NCBI RefSeq assembly: GCF_045066735.1
Contig: NZ_JBISHH010000024.1
Span: 62,001-126,000 of the forward strand
DNA from: Algibacter sp045066735
GTDB taxonomy: Bacteria > Bacteroidota > Bacteroidia > Flavobacteriales > Flavobacteriaceae
Length of the DNA: 64,000 nucleotides
Direction of reading: 5' to 3'
Part shown: positions 17,617-25,160 of the stretch, piece after piece
Position numbering within the stretch: position 1 is the first letter of the stretch
Layout: each line of letters opens with the position of its first letter
Position numbers and translations under genes: made by a program
The notes under the pieces: model-generated
What the model was told of the DNA's origin: nothing
What the model saw: only the letters and a program-made list of their open reading frames with translations
The model's database searches: none

Positions 17617-19418
17617 GCCCCAGTACTTCCACCACCACTAGTCCTTTCATAAAGTTTTAGATCATCGAAATAATACGTATTCGTATTTGCTTCTGCTAAA
17701 TCAAAGATTAAAACAATTCTATCATATTTATTATCATTATTACTAGTGAATGCGAAAGTCAACTCTTCCCATTCATTTGTTTTAGTAGTTGCTAAATCTA
17801 TTTCGGTATTTACCGATGGATCAGCAATGGATTCAAGTTTTAATAATACAGTATAACCTGGCTGAGCCGAATACACTTTAACTTTTAATCCTGCATTTGC
17901 GCTTAAATCTAATTTAGCATCTAAATCTATTTGGTTATTATCCCAAGGATTAGTTCCACTTTTTGTGATTTGAGCCACTTTACAAGAACTATTTACACTA
18001 TTATCAGAATCTGGGTTGTCCGCCCAAACAAACGTTGCATTGTCATTTGTAATACTAGAAGTAAGGTCAGACATAAAAGTCATATTTAAACCTGCAGCTG
18101 TATTATTTTCTGTAGATTCTTCAACACAAGCATTTCCTACTGAACCTGTACCATAAAGCATTAAATCATCGAAATAATAAGTATCTGTGTTTCCTGCATT
18201 AAGATCAAAGAAAATAACAATCTTATCAAACTTTTCACTTTCCGTACTTGCAAATGGAAATTCTATTTCTTCCCATTCATTAGTTTTTGTAGTTGCAACC
18301 TCTAATTCAGTGTTATTTTCTGGAGCACCATTTTCCTCAAGTTTCACTCTTACTTTAAAGCCTGGTACGGCAGAATAAACCTTCATTTTTAAACCTGCGT
18401 TTGCAACAAAGTCTAATTTAGTATCTAAACTGATTTGAGTATTATCCCAAGGATTGCTTCCTAACTTCGTTATTTTAGCAACTTTACAAGACATATTTAA
18501 ATCATTATCAAAATCAGGATTAGCTGCCCATTCGAAAGAAGTACCATCTGCAACAACATTCGCTGTAGGATCTGACATGAACGTCATGTTTAAATCCACT
18601 GCGCTGTTAGACTCTTCAGTTTCCGCAGTACATGGTGCAGGAGGCGTTTCTACTTGCATAACATCATCCATATAGAATGTACCCACAGTTTTCCCTGGAC
18701 CATCCACAAATAATGTTAATCTTGAATATTTATCTGAAGGATTAAAACTAAATAACAATGTTTCCCATCCAGTACCGGTATGACTCACTGCAACTTCAGT
18801 ATCTGCACCTGTGCCTTCTTCAAGTTTCATTAAAACAGTTGTAGCCTCGTCTGCCCAAAAACTCATACTTACAGTTTTTTCTGTTGCTAAATCTATATCA
18901 ATTCCAAGATCGAAGTTAACACCCTCATACTCGGCTCCACTATTAGTAATAGCACCTACATTAGAAGCTACATTGTTTACTCCTGATACATCTGGGTTCT
19001 CAACAATTTCAAAAGTAGCACCGTTAAAAACGGCCGCATTATATACTACATCTGTATTATCAAAATTAATTGGCAACCCCAGTTTTTCTGGTATTGTAAA
19101 TGTTATTTCACTTTCGAAAGTATCTGTTGCTCCTGCAACGTTTTTAGACTCTAACACAACCGTATACGTTCCGCTTTTATCATATGTATTTATTGGGTTT
19201 TTTTCAGTTGATGTATTTTCATCACCAAAAGACCACTCGTAACTACTCGCATTTTCAGAAATATTTATAAAAACAACTGTTCCCGTTTCTAAATTAATGG
19301 TATAAGTAAATCCTGCTATAATTTGAGGATAATTATCATCGTCGTTGTTACACCCCACAAAGGATAACACTAAAAGCAAAATCGAAATTTGCTTTATATT
19401 TTTTATTAGTTGTTTCAT
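16305..19418 (-). CDS. Large multi-CBM surface glycan-binding lipoprotein
   Basis: This 1037-residue lipoprotein (Cys23 in SFVGCN) has no catalytic motif. Its order is a PKD domain at about 32-110 (SYEWSFGDENTS), a CBM-like domain, and two related CBM-like domains with FDKIVIFFDLNAGNTDTYYF and YDRIVLIFDLAEANTNTYYF. A C-type CBM-like domain (VFPEFTDGRSSDVVTYFDN), a cadherin-like beta domain (TLSDLKVDGNTISGFNPDTL) and a second C-type CBM-like domain follow. Each binding module repeats a NEWEELTFDFS-like strand. I chose the ATG at 19416-19418 (MKQLIKN) because it gives a clean signal peptide and avoids overlap with GH16 upstream. It is probably a long surface arm that captures laminarin. The exact CBM families are not determinable by eye. 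Confidence 0.8.
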   Translation of the reverse strand: MKQLIKNIKQISILLLVLSFVGCNNDDDNYPQIIAGFTYTINLETGTVVFINISENASSYEWSFGDENTSTEKNPINTYDKSGTYTVVLESKNVAGATDTFESEITFTIPEKLGLPINFDNTDVVYNAAVFNGATFEIVENPDVSGVNNVASNVGAITNSGAEYEGVNFDLGIDIDLATEKTVSMSFWADEATTVLMKLEEGTGADTEVAVSHTGTGWETLLFSFNPSDKYSRLTLFVDGPGKTVGTFYMDDVMQVETPPAPCTAETEESNSAVDLNMTFMSDPTANVVADGTSFEWAANPDFDNDLNMSCKVAKITKLGSNPWDNTQISLDTKLDFVANAGLKMKVYSAVPGFKVRVKLEENGAPENNTELEVATTKTNEWEEIEFPFASTESEKFDKIVIFFDLNAGNTDTYYFDDLMLYGTGSVGNACVEESTENNTAAGLNMTFMSDLTSSITNDNATFVWADNPDSDNSVNSSCKVAQITKSGTNPWDNNQIDLDAKLDLSANAGLKVKVYSAQPGYTVLLKLESIADPSVNTEIDLATTKTNEWEELTFAFTSNNDNKYDRIVLIFDLAEANTNTYYFDDLKLYERTSGGGSTGAYSLDQPIDFESTGFGANWSWNVFENEDNPPLEFVANPSASGINTSAQVAKITARQAGAPWVGAETVHGEMGITWDLSASNAVIKIMVYKTVISDVGIKLVNAAGGAQGEIKVANTKINEWEELTFDFSSRIGNGLDGSTNIDQIVVFPEFTDGRSSDVVTYFDNITFNKFEVSTEQDATLSDLKVDGNTISGFNPDTLSYSVTLPEGTTTVPAITVTETQGAASSVINPAGSLPGQTTIVVTAEDGVTTSTYTVAFTLQASGGNSGDYNLTLPIDFEPSGFGAAWTWNIFENVDNPALEFVSNPNASGVNTSSTVAKITARQAGAPWVGTEIAHGEMGITWTVSASNTTIKIMVYKTVISDVAIKLASANGGAQPEVKVANTKINEWEELTFDFSHLLGIIGQDGTTNVDQVIVFPDFIDGRASDNVVYFDNITFN
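17641..18624 (-). repeat. Second duplicated CBM-like module pair (504-bp offset)
   Basis: Segments 17641-18120 and 18145-18624 encode a second module pair with a 168-residue period. Both share LNMTFMSD, CKVA(K/Q)ITK, NPWDN, AGLK and TNEWEE followed by a Tyr-Tyr-Phe-Asp-Asp-Leu ending. It is a different module type from the pair nearer the C-terminus. Confidence 0.85.
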
Positions 19419-19437
19419 AATCTTTAATATTTTCAGT

Positions 19438-20289
19438 TTAGTCAATTAAATTATTTTTATACACTCTTACATAATCTACAAGCATGGTTTGAGGAAAAAC
19501 AGTTTCTCCATTTGGCGCACCTACATAATCTCCTCCAACAGCCATATTGATTATTATAAAGAAGGGATGATCGTAAACCCATTCTCCAGTAACATCATCT
19601 GGTGTTATTTGGTTGTACAAAACATCATCTACGTAATAGTTAATATATTCTGGACCCCATTCAATCCCAAATATGTGAAATCCTGTATCGAACCTATCAT
19701 TTGTTAATTCATAGCTTTTCGATATAGATTCTCCTGCCGAATATCCTGGACCGTGCACTGTACCATTAATTAAAGTTGGTTCTTGCCCACGGTTTTCCAT
19801 AATATCAATTTCACCACATTGTGGCCAACCAACCTCATCAATATCTGCTCCTAATAACCAAAATGCCGGCCAAAGACCTTGACCATATGGCAACCTAATA
19901 CGCGCTTCAAAACGCCCATAAGCTTGCTCAAACTTTCCTTTTGTTATTATTCTAGCAGAAGTATAATCAGAACCTTGAAATGACTCTTTGTTAGCCGTCA
20001 TTATCAATATTCCATTTTGAACAACAGCATTTTCTGAACGGTTTGTATAATATTGAAGCTCGTTATTTCCCCAACCATTTTCACCATTTCCTATATTGAA
20101 GTCCCAAATAGAACTATCTAAAGCACCATTTGTATCAAACTCATCTTGCATCACTAAATCTGTAAACCTTGCAACAGTTTGGGTATCATCTGTAGCACAA
20201 CTGGCTATCACTAGCATTGGCAATACGAAAAAGGAAGTTTTAAGCAGTGTCGCTTTAATTCGTTTTTTATATTTATTTATTTTATTCAT
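19438..20289 (-). CDS. GH16 beta-1,3-glucanase lipoprotein (single-domain)
   Basis: This 283-residue compact laminarinase-like enzyme has a lipoprotein signal (VIASC, Cys31) and one GH16 domain at about 44-280. The catalytic motif GEIDIMENRG is intact (Glu160, Asp162, Glu165). The cleft motif WPAFWLLGADIDEVGWPQ and the C-terminal VDYVRVYKN match the GH16 laminarinase group. Unlike the GH16 at 7418-9091 it has no PKD or central domain, so the two are not recent duplicates, and they may act on different chain lengths. It lies 31 bp after the SGBP gene at 20321-21733 and 19 bp before the multi-CBM SGBP, within the transcript that starts at 24881. Confidence 0.92.
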   Translation of the reverse strand: MNKINKYKKRIKATLLKTSFFVLPMLVIASCATDDTQTVARFTDLVMQDEFDTNGALDSSIWDFNIGNGENGWGNNELQYYTNRSENAVVQNGILIMTANKESFQGSDYTSARIITKGKFEQAYGRFEARIRLPYGQGLWPAFWLLGADIDEVGWPQCGEIDIMENRGQEPTLINGTVHGPGYSAGESISKSYELTNDRFDTGFHIFGIEWGPEYINYYVDDVLYNQITPDDVTGEWVYDHPFFIIINMAVGGDYVGAPNGETVFPQTMLVDYVRVYKNNLID

Positions 20290-20320
20290 CTTTTCGTGTT
20301 TTTTGTTATAGAAGTAACTT

Positions 20321-21733
20321 TTAGTTATGGAAATAAATATTATCTAAATAGAAACTCTCTATTGACGATGTTGTTGGGTTATTTATATTTTCATAAATAA
20401 TAAGACCAATATTGTTTTTATTTGCTAAGGTTACAGGTATTTCTAACGTAGCCCAAGTGTATGCAGTAAAATCAGATGCATAAAAAAACACTTGTTGTAT
20501 TGTATCATCATCACCACCATCAACAGCATCTGCACCAAAATCTTTTATTGTAATTAAAAAATCTAAATCTGCTGGAATTTCAGCTGGTATATACATATTG
20601 AGATGTAAAGTAGATTTTTCAGTCACATCTACGGTTGGATTAGCAAACTGGGTCCCAACAAAATTAAAATTGGTGTAGTACAATATATTATCTCCGTTAA
20701 GAAATAAATCGGCTGATTGAGTTGTTTGATAAGGCTCCCAATATCCGTTATAAAAATCTACAGGCACATTGGTGTAAGCATCACTAAATATTGAGGTAAC
20801 TTGACCTGACGCCAATGTTGGGGTTGGAGCAAAATCAAATCCTCCAATAGTCTCTATAGTAAGTGACCCTTGTGCTTTTTCGCTACCTAACATAGCTGTT
20901 ATAGTAGCTGTGCCATCTCCCACAATAGAAACTACACCTAACTCGCTCACTCTTGCAACTTCAATATCCGATGAAATAAACGTGAAATAAGATGGCGCCG
21001 CAGTAACTGTTTGATTTACACCCGACGATAAATTATATGTTTGGGTAAGCCCACGATCTACCAGGTTTATAGTACTTCCAGAAAACACTTGTTCCACTAC
21101 ATCTTCTCCATTTAATATCGCTGGCTGTGGTTGTGCTATAGTCCCTAATTTTTCGAATTGCAATTCATCTATCCAAAAAACATAGCCACCTTCATCGTCT
21201 GCATTTTCCGCACCTTCAGCATAATAAAACATGCCAATTTCTTCAATTAATTTTGTAGCATCTGGAATAGCTATGGCATACTTTGTCCACTTTGTTGATA
21301 TCTCTAAATTACTTAAAGACACCTGAAACTTACTACCATCTCCATCAATACCAAAACCAATTTCGTTTATATCGGCGCCTTGCGAAGCTTTAGCCCAAAA
21401 CGTTAAAGCATCATAACTTGTTAAATCTCGCGGACTAATACTTGGGAAAGTAGCTCCGCCATAACCGACACCAAATGCAGGAATATCAAAACGCATAGAG
21501 GCATCTCCTCTATAAGTTTCATTTTGTTCTACTGAAAACGCTTCTTCAAAAGATCCTCCGAATGGAAAATAATCCAACCCGCCAACAAATCCATCAATAA
21601 AAACTTCGCCTGTAGCGGCGTGTGTAGCAAATTCTACTGCATCAGAAGCTTCTCTTTCACAGCTTGCTAGAGTAACAAAAATTAAACCTAATAGGAAGGT
21701 GATTTTTGAAGATATAAATTTTATATTTTTCAT
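20321..21733 (-). CDS. Surface glycan-binding lipoprotein with CBM-like, BIG2-like and shared C-terminal module
   Basis: This is a 470-residue lipoprotein (Cys25 in TLASC) without catalytic residues. An N-terminal CBM-like sandwich at about 38-195 contains SYDALTFWAKASQG and GGYVFWIDELQFEK. A BIG2-like Ig domain at about 200-300 contains DIEVARVSELGVVSIVGDGT. The C-terminal module at about 305-470 contains VTSIFSDAYTNVPVDFYNGYW. That module is related to residues 205-370 of the SGBP at 9113-11152. I took the ATG at 21731-21733 (MKNIKFISSK), which gives a proper signal peptide. An in-frame upstream start would overlap the preceding gene and bury the signal. The likely role is laminarin capture at the cell surface. 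Confidence 0.8.
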   Translation of the reverse strand: MKNIKFISSKITFLLGLIFVTLASCEREASDAVEFATHAATGEVFIDGFVGGLDYFPFGGSFEEAFSVEQNETYRGDASMRFDIPAFGVGYGGATFPSISPRDLTSYDALTFWAKASQGADINEIGFGIDGDGSKFQVSLSNLEISTKWTKYAIAIPDATKLIEEIGMFYYAEGAENADDEGGYVFWIDELQFEKLGTIAQPQPAILNGEDVVEQVFSGSTINLVDRGLTQTYNLSSGVNQTVTAAPSYFTFISSDIEVARVSELGVVSIVGDGTATITAMLGSEKAQGSLTIETIGGFDFAPTPTLASGQVTSIFSDAYTNVPVDFYNGYWEPYQTTQSADLFLNGDNILYYTNFNFVGTQFANPTVDVTEKSTLHLNMYIPAEIPADLDFLITIKDFGADAVDGGDDDTIQQVFFYASDFTAYTWATLEIPVTLANKNNIGLIIYENINNPTTSSIESFYLDNIYFHN

Positions 21734-21746
21734 TTTTCTATCTTTT

Positions 21747-24700
21747 TTATTTTCCAATATTGATGTGTATGTAGGTTCTAATTTCCCACTCGTTTCCATT
21801 TCCAAAACCAACAGGACTTATTACTGGTGCTGTAGCAAACTCTGTAGTTGTATTTGGGCTATATCTTGGAGAATATTGATCTAAAGAACGCCACGTTCCT
21901 CTAATTCCAATTTTAGTATCGGGTAAAATAAACCAATCGGGTTTACCTAAGGTTGTAGATAAATCTAGCATTAATTGTACAGGATATGTTAAGTTGAAAT
22001 CACGATGATAATCAAATGATCCCCAATCGTTAATTTTAAAAGAATGTACTAGCTTTAATTTATTATATATAAGTCTAATATCACCTCCAACACGTTGAAT
22101 CATCCGCTCGTCACTACCATTAGCCTGACCATTACCTGCATAAAAATTAGCAATTACCCCTAAATCTGGGTGTACCTTAGAAACAATTCTAGAATGCGCC
22201 TCCCAAAGATCTTCTGCTGGTGCAGAATTTGGAAAAGCAAAAGATGTTCTATTACCTAAAAACCCTACAGCAGCATCTTGAGCTGTTGGCAGGTGGCGGT
22301 ATACAAAACCAAAATTCATAGCAAATTTGGCATCTTCCGACCTATCGTTATCCCAATCGTACATCCATGTTCCCGGAGTTGGATCGAATGAAAACAAAAG
22401 CTCTCCTGCCGTAGTTTCTCTATTTGCGCGAACTGCAAATGGATCGTCCTGAATATTTCTAAGTCTTCCAGGCGCTTGCACATCGTTAGGCATAGCATCT
22501 ACAATTGGCTTTTGCCATAAGAAATTTGGTGCTATTTGAAAATCACCAAAAGTATAAGTAAATCCAGAAAGGAAATTAGTTTGATTGCCACTACCAGAAT
22601 CCTTTAATCTCCAACCTGTAAACGTTTTTGTTTGATCGGCACCACCATTTGCAACTAAGCCCATGGCTGCTCCTTGAGCGTACCAGTTAATAGCTCCTTT
22701 TTGATAAGTTATTTTGGCTTTTGCTCCCCAGTTATCTTCATTATTTATTTCATCGTTGTAAACAATATAACTTCCAGGTTCTCCCTCTACAAGCTGAAAT
22801 TGCCTTCCATTTAATGGCTGACCACCCCAAATACCACCTATTTCGAAACCAAGATTTCCAAATTGCCTTTTAGCATGAAGCGTAACACGACGTGTTTTAG
22901 GTAATGGAATTGCAATAGAGGTTACCGCTTCACCTATATCATCAATATCTTCGTGATATACCGCAGTAACATCAAACTTGCCTATTTTGCGTGTGTATTT
23001 TAATAATACAGCCGGATTTGCACCCCACCATAATTGTGGACCAAAGGCAGCCTTTAATCCTTTTAAACCACGTTTCCCATCAATTTCAAAACCAGAAGTT
23101 TCACCATTATAAATATCTAAATTTTCACCATAATTGGCTTCTGGATAAAGATTGAAAAAATCACCTTCATAAGCCCAGTGATAATGGCCGGTACGATAAA
23201 AACCACGAACATCAAAATCTTTAGCCGTCCAAGTATAACTTGCATTGTAAATTTGAACGCGATTAGGATCGGTGATAGTAACATCGCCATCATCTGAATT
23301 TACTGTTACTGGTCTCCCTCTATTTTCATAAAAAATTTCATCAATAGGGTTGGCTGCTACATTACCTAAAATACTAACATTAACTTCTGCTTTCATATTC
23401 GGTGCAGGATTACCCTCTACACCAATATAGTAAGATTGCATATGGTCGAAACCCAACTCGTTTGGATAAGTATTCGAGTCTGCATCGGCAGTATTTGGCG
23501 TTGTAATTAAACTTCCTCCAGTATTAAAAGTTGTAAACTCGGCTCTCATGTTACTAATTCTAATCTTATCAGAACCATTTCCTTTTAATGCTGCCTTGTC
23601 GCCTCTAGCTCGTAAAACAGCGTCCATTAATGAAATGTTTTTAAAATGATTACTAACAAAAGCTACATCTACACCAGACATGTAAGGATTTAACTGATGT
23701 GCTTCTTTTAAAGCATAATAAGCTGCACGCGGATACAAATCGTATAGTCCTCTAGAGTTTGTTGGTCCTTTGGCACAAATACCAAACCACTCCTCATTCA
23801 TATTATTATTACTTCCTTCTAAATCGAGCGCATAACCACCATTAGACCAAGAAGCATTATTATCATGCACATCTAAATTTGTAGTTTGACCATATTTCCA
23901 CCATCCATCACTAAATTGAAAAGTAAAACCTCCAATAGAATTATTTGCTTTTCCTAAACCTGCAGCATTTTGGTAAATATCTTTCCAGTTTTCTACCATA
24001 TAATAAGCCTGAGACTTTTGATCCTCTTGATTTTCTATGGCATTGAAAGCATCGGCTCCAAACTCGGTAAAGAGAATAGGTTTGTTTAGTTTTTCTTTTA
24101 CAACATCAAAAGCATCTCCAAAAGATGCACCACGATACATATTGGTACCAAAAACATCAATGTCTTTACATTCTTCGGCTATAATATCAATAAACAACAA
24201 ATCACCATTACAAATACCAATAGGTATATTATTGTTTATAGATTTCATTTTAATTACAGCATCATTCATAAGTTTATACATCGCTCTACCACGTGTATCT
24301 CCAATAAATTGCTTTTTTTGTTCATCGTCAGGAAAATCTTCTGTTTCTGCACCCGCCCAGAATAAGCCATAATTATTTTCATTTCCTAAAAGATACAATA
24401 ACAAACCTGGTGTATTTTTATAGGTTTGTGCCATTGCAGAAACTTCGGTTAATAAAACCTCTTGAGCATCTTTATGGCTATAATCTGTTACAGCAACCCA
24501 AGCTCCTTTTAAATTTAATCCGTATCGCCCAAAAGAATGATTAAGCATAGTATAAATACCATAATTCTCATAAATATATTTAATCCATTTTGGTTGTACA
24601 CCCGTGTATTGCCTAATTACATTTACACCCATGTTTTGGAGTAAACCCATTTCTGAATCTAACGCAGCTTTAATTACATCATCCGATTGTTTCCAAAGAC

Positions 24701-24881
24701 TATAAGAATAATTGGTACCAATAGGAAAGTAATCCCAATTCATTCCATTAATCATTAATTTCTCTCCATTAACGGAAAGAAACATGCCTTCATCATTATT
24801 CTCAACAATCACCTTATCAGCTTGCGCAAAGAGTGAGGTTGAAAATAAAATCAAGACTAATTTTAGAAAGTTTTTTTTCAT
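21747..24881 (-). CDS. Clan GH-A glycosidase fused to an outer-membrane beta-barrel
   Basis: This 1044-residue protein has a signal peptide ending SLFAQ and no lipobox. Residues about 25-400 form a TIM-barrel glycosidase. YLLGNENNYG gives a likely acid/base Glu168, and PILFTEFGADAF a likely nucleophile Glu273, in GH2-like or GH72-like arrangement. The DVFGTNMYRGASFGDAF strand before the nucleophile recalls GH72 glucanosyltransferases. From about residue 440 to the end the sequence changes to alternating amphipathic strands with many aromatics (INWYAQGAAMGL, FQIAPNFLWQKP, KIGIRGTW, EIRTYIHINIGK), as in an outer-membrane barrel. It leads the first laminarin set, 279 bp from the regulator gene. 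Family and reaction are unsettled. Hydrolysis or transglycosylation of beta-1,3-glucan is inferred from context. Confidence 0.75.
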   Translation of the reverse strand: MKKNFLKLVLILFSTSLFAQADKVIVENNDEGMFLSVNGEKLMINGMNWDYFPIGTNYSYSLWKQSDDVIKAALDSEMGLLQNMGVNVIRQYTGVQPKWIKYIYENYGIYTMLNHSFGRYGLNLKGAWVAVTDYSHKDAQEVLLTEVSAMAQTYKNTPGLLLYLLGNENNYGLFWAGAETEDFPDDEQKKQFIGDTRGRAMYKLMNDAVIKMKSINNNIPIGICNGDLLFIDIIAEECKDIDVFGTNMYRGASFGDAFDVVKEKLNKPILFTEFGADAFNAIENQEDQKSQAYYMVENWKDIYQNAAGLGKANNSIGGFTFQFSDGWWKYGQTTNLDVHDNNASWSNGGYALDLEGSNNNMNEEWFGICAKGPTNSRGLYDLYPRAAYYALKEAHQLNPYMSGVDVAFVSNHFKNISLMDAVLRARGDKAALKGNGSDKIRISNMRAEFTTFNTGGSLITTPNTADADSNTYPNELGFDHMQSYYIGVEGNPAPNMKAEVNVSILGNVAANPIDEIFYENRGRPVTVNSDDGDVTITDPNRVQIYNASYTWTAKDFDVRGFYRTGHYHWAYEGDFFNLYPEANYGENLDIYNGETSGFEIDGKRGLKGLKAAFGPQLWWGANPAVLLKYTRKIGKFDVTAVYHEDIDDIGEAVTSIAIPLPKTRRVTLHAKRQFGNLGFEIGGIWGGQPLNGRQFQLVEGEPGSYIVYNDEINNEDNWGAKAKITYQKGAINWYAQGAAMGLVANGGADQTKTFTGWRLKDSGSGNQTNFLSGFTYTFGDFQIAPNFLWQKPIVDAMPNDVQAPGRLRNIQDDPFAVRANRETTAGELLFSFDPTPGTWMYDWDNDRSEDAKFAMNFGFVYRHLPTAQDAAVGFLGNRTSFAFPNSAPAEDLWEAHSRIVSKVHPDLGVIANFYAGNGQANGSDERMIQRVGGDIRLIYNKLKLVHSFKINDWGSFDYHRDFNLTYPVQLMLDLSTTLGKPDWFILPDTKIGIRGTWRSLDQYSPRYSPNTTTEFATAPVISPVGFGNGNEWEIRTYIHINIGK

Positions 24882-24952
24882 AGCATTAATGCTTTAGTTG
24901 TTTTAGTTAATAGCTTGTTTAGTAAAAGTTACTACACATTTTTGTTGTTGTG

Positions 24953-25011
24953 TAAAATTAACCTATAAGTATGTTAAATTAACATCATACAACCCCAACA
25001 AAAAACATACA
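24953..25011 (-). promoter_or_regulatory. Candidate promoter and shared regulator box upstream of the GH-barrel gene
   Basis: On the minus strand TGTATGTTTTTTGTTG (24996-25011) lies 35 nt before TAATTTTA (24953-24960), which is 71 nt before the ATG at 24881. Both parts are identical to the elements upstream of SusC at 15690-15747, with one base difference in spacing. It also has a second CATACA about 10 nt from the one in the box. Confidence 0.55.
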
Positions 25012-25037
25012 GGATAAAACGATAAGATTAAATGAGC

Positions 25038-25064
25038 TAAACCCGCAAAGGCACAAAGGGTTTA
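25038..25064. other. Hairpin containing a GCAAAGGCACAAAG motif
   Basis: TAAACCC (25038-25044) pairs with GGGTTTA (25058-25064) around GCAAAGGCACAAA. The loop resembles the GCAAAG-type intergenic repeats I recall from Bacteroidetes genomes. A T-run follows only on the plus strand, where no gene would use it. It could be a repeat remnant or a regulator 3' element. Confidence 0.35.
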
Positions 25065-25160
25065 GGGTTTTACTTTTTTTCTTATTAAATATAGTAAAAT
25101 ACCTTCAAATTGTTAAATGTAGGGGTACTGTATAGTTCTAAATAGCGTATGTTGCAGGTA

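Noticed and set aside
18811..19242. 143-residue open frame antisense to the multi-CBM SGBP gene
   Set aside because: It lies wholly within a clear coding region on the other strand and is low-complexity Ser/Val/Thr-rich. It is explained by codon bias of the real gene.
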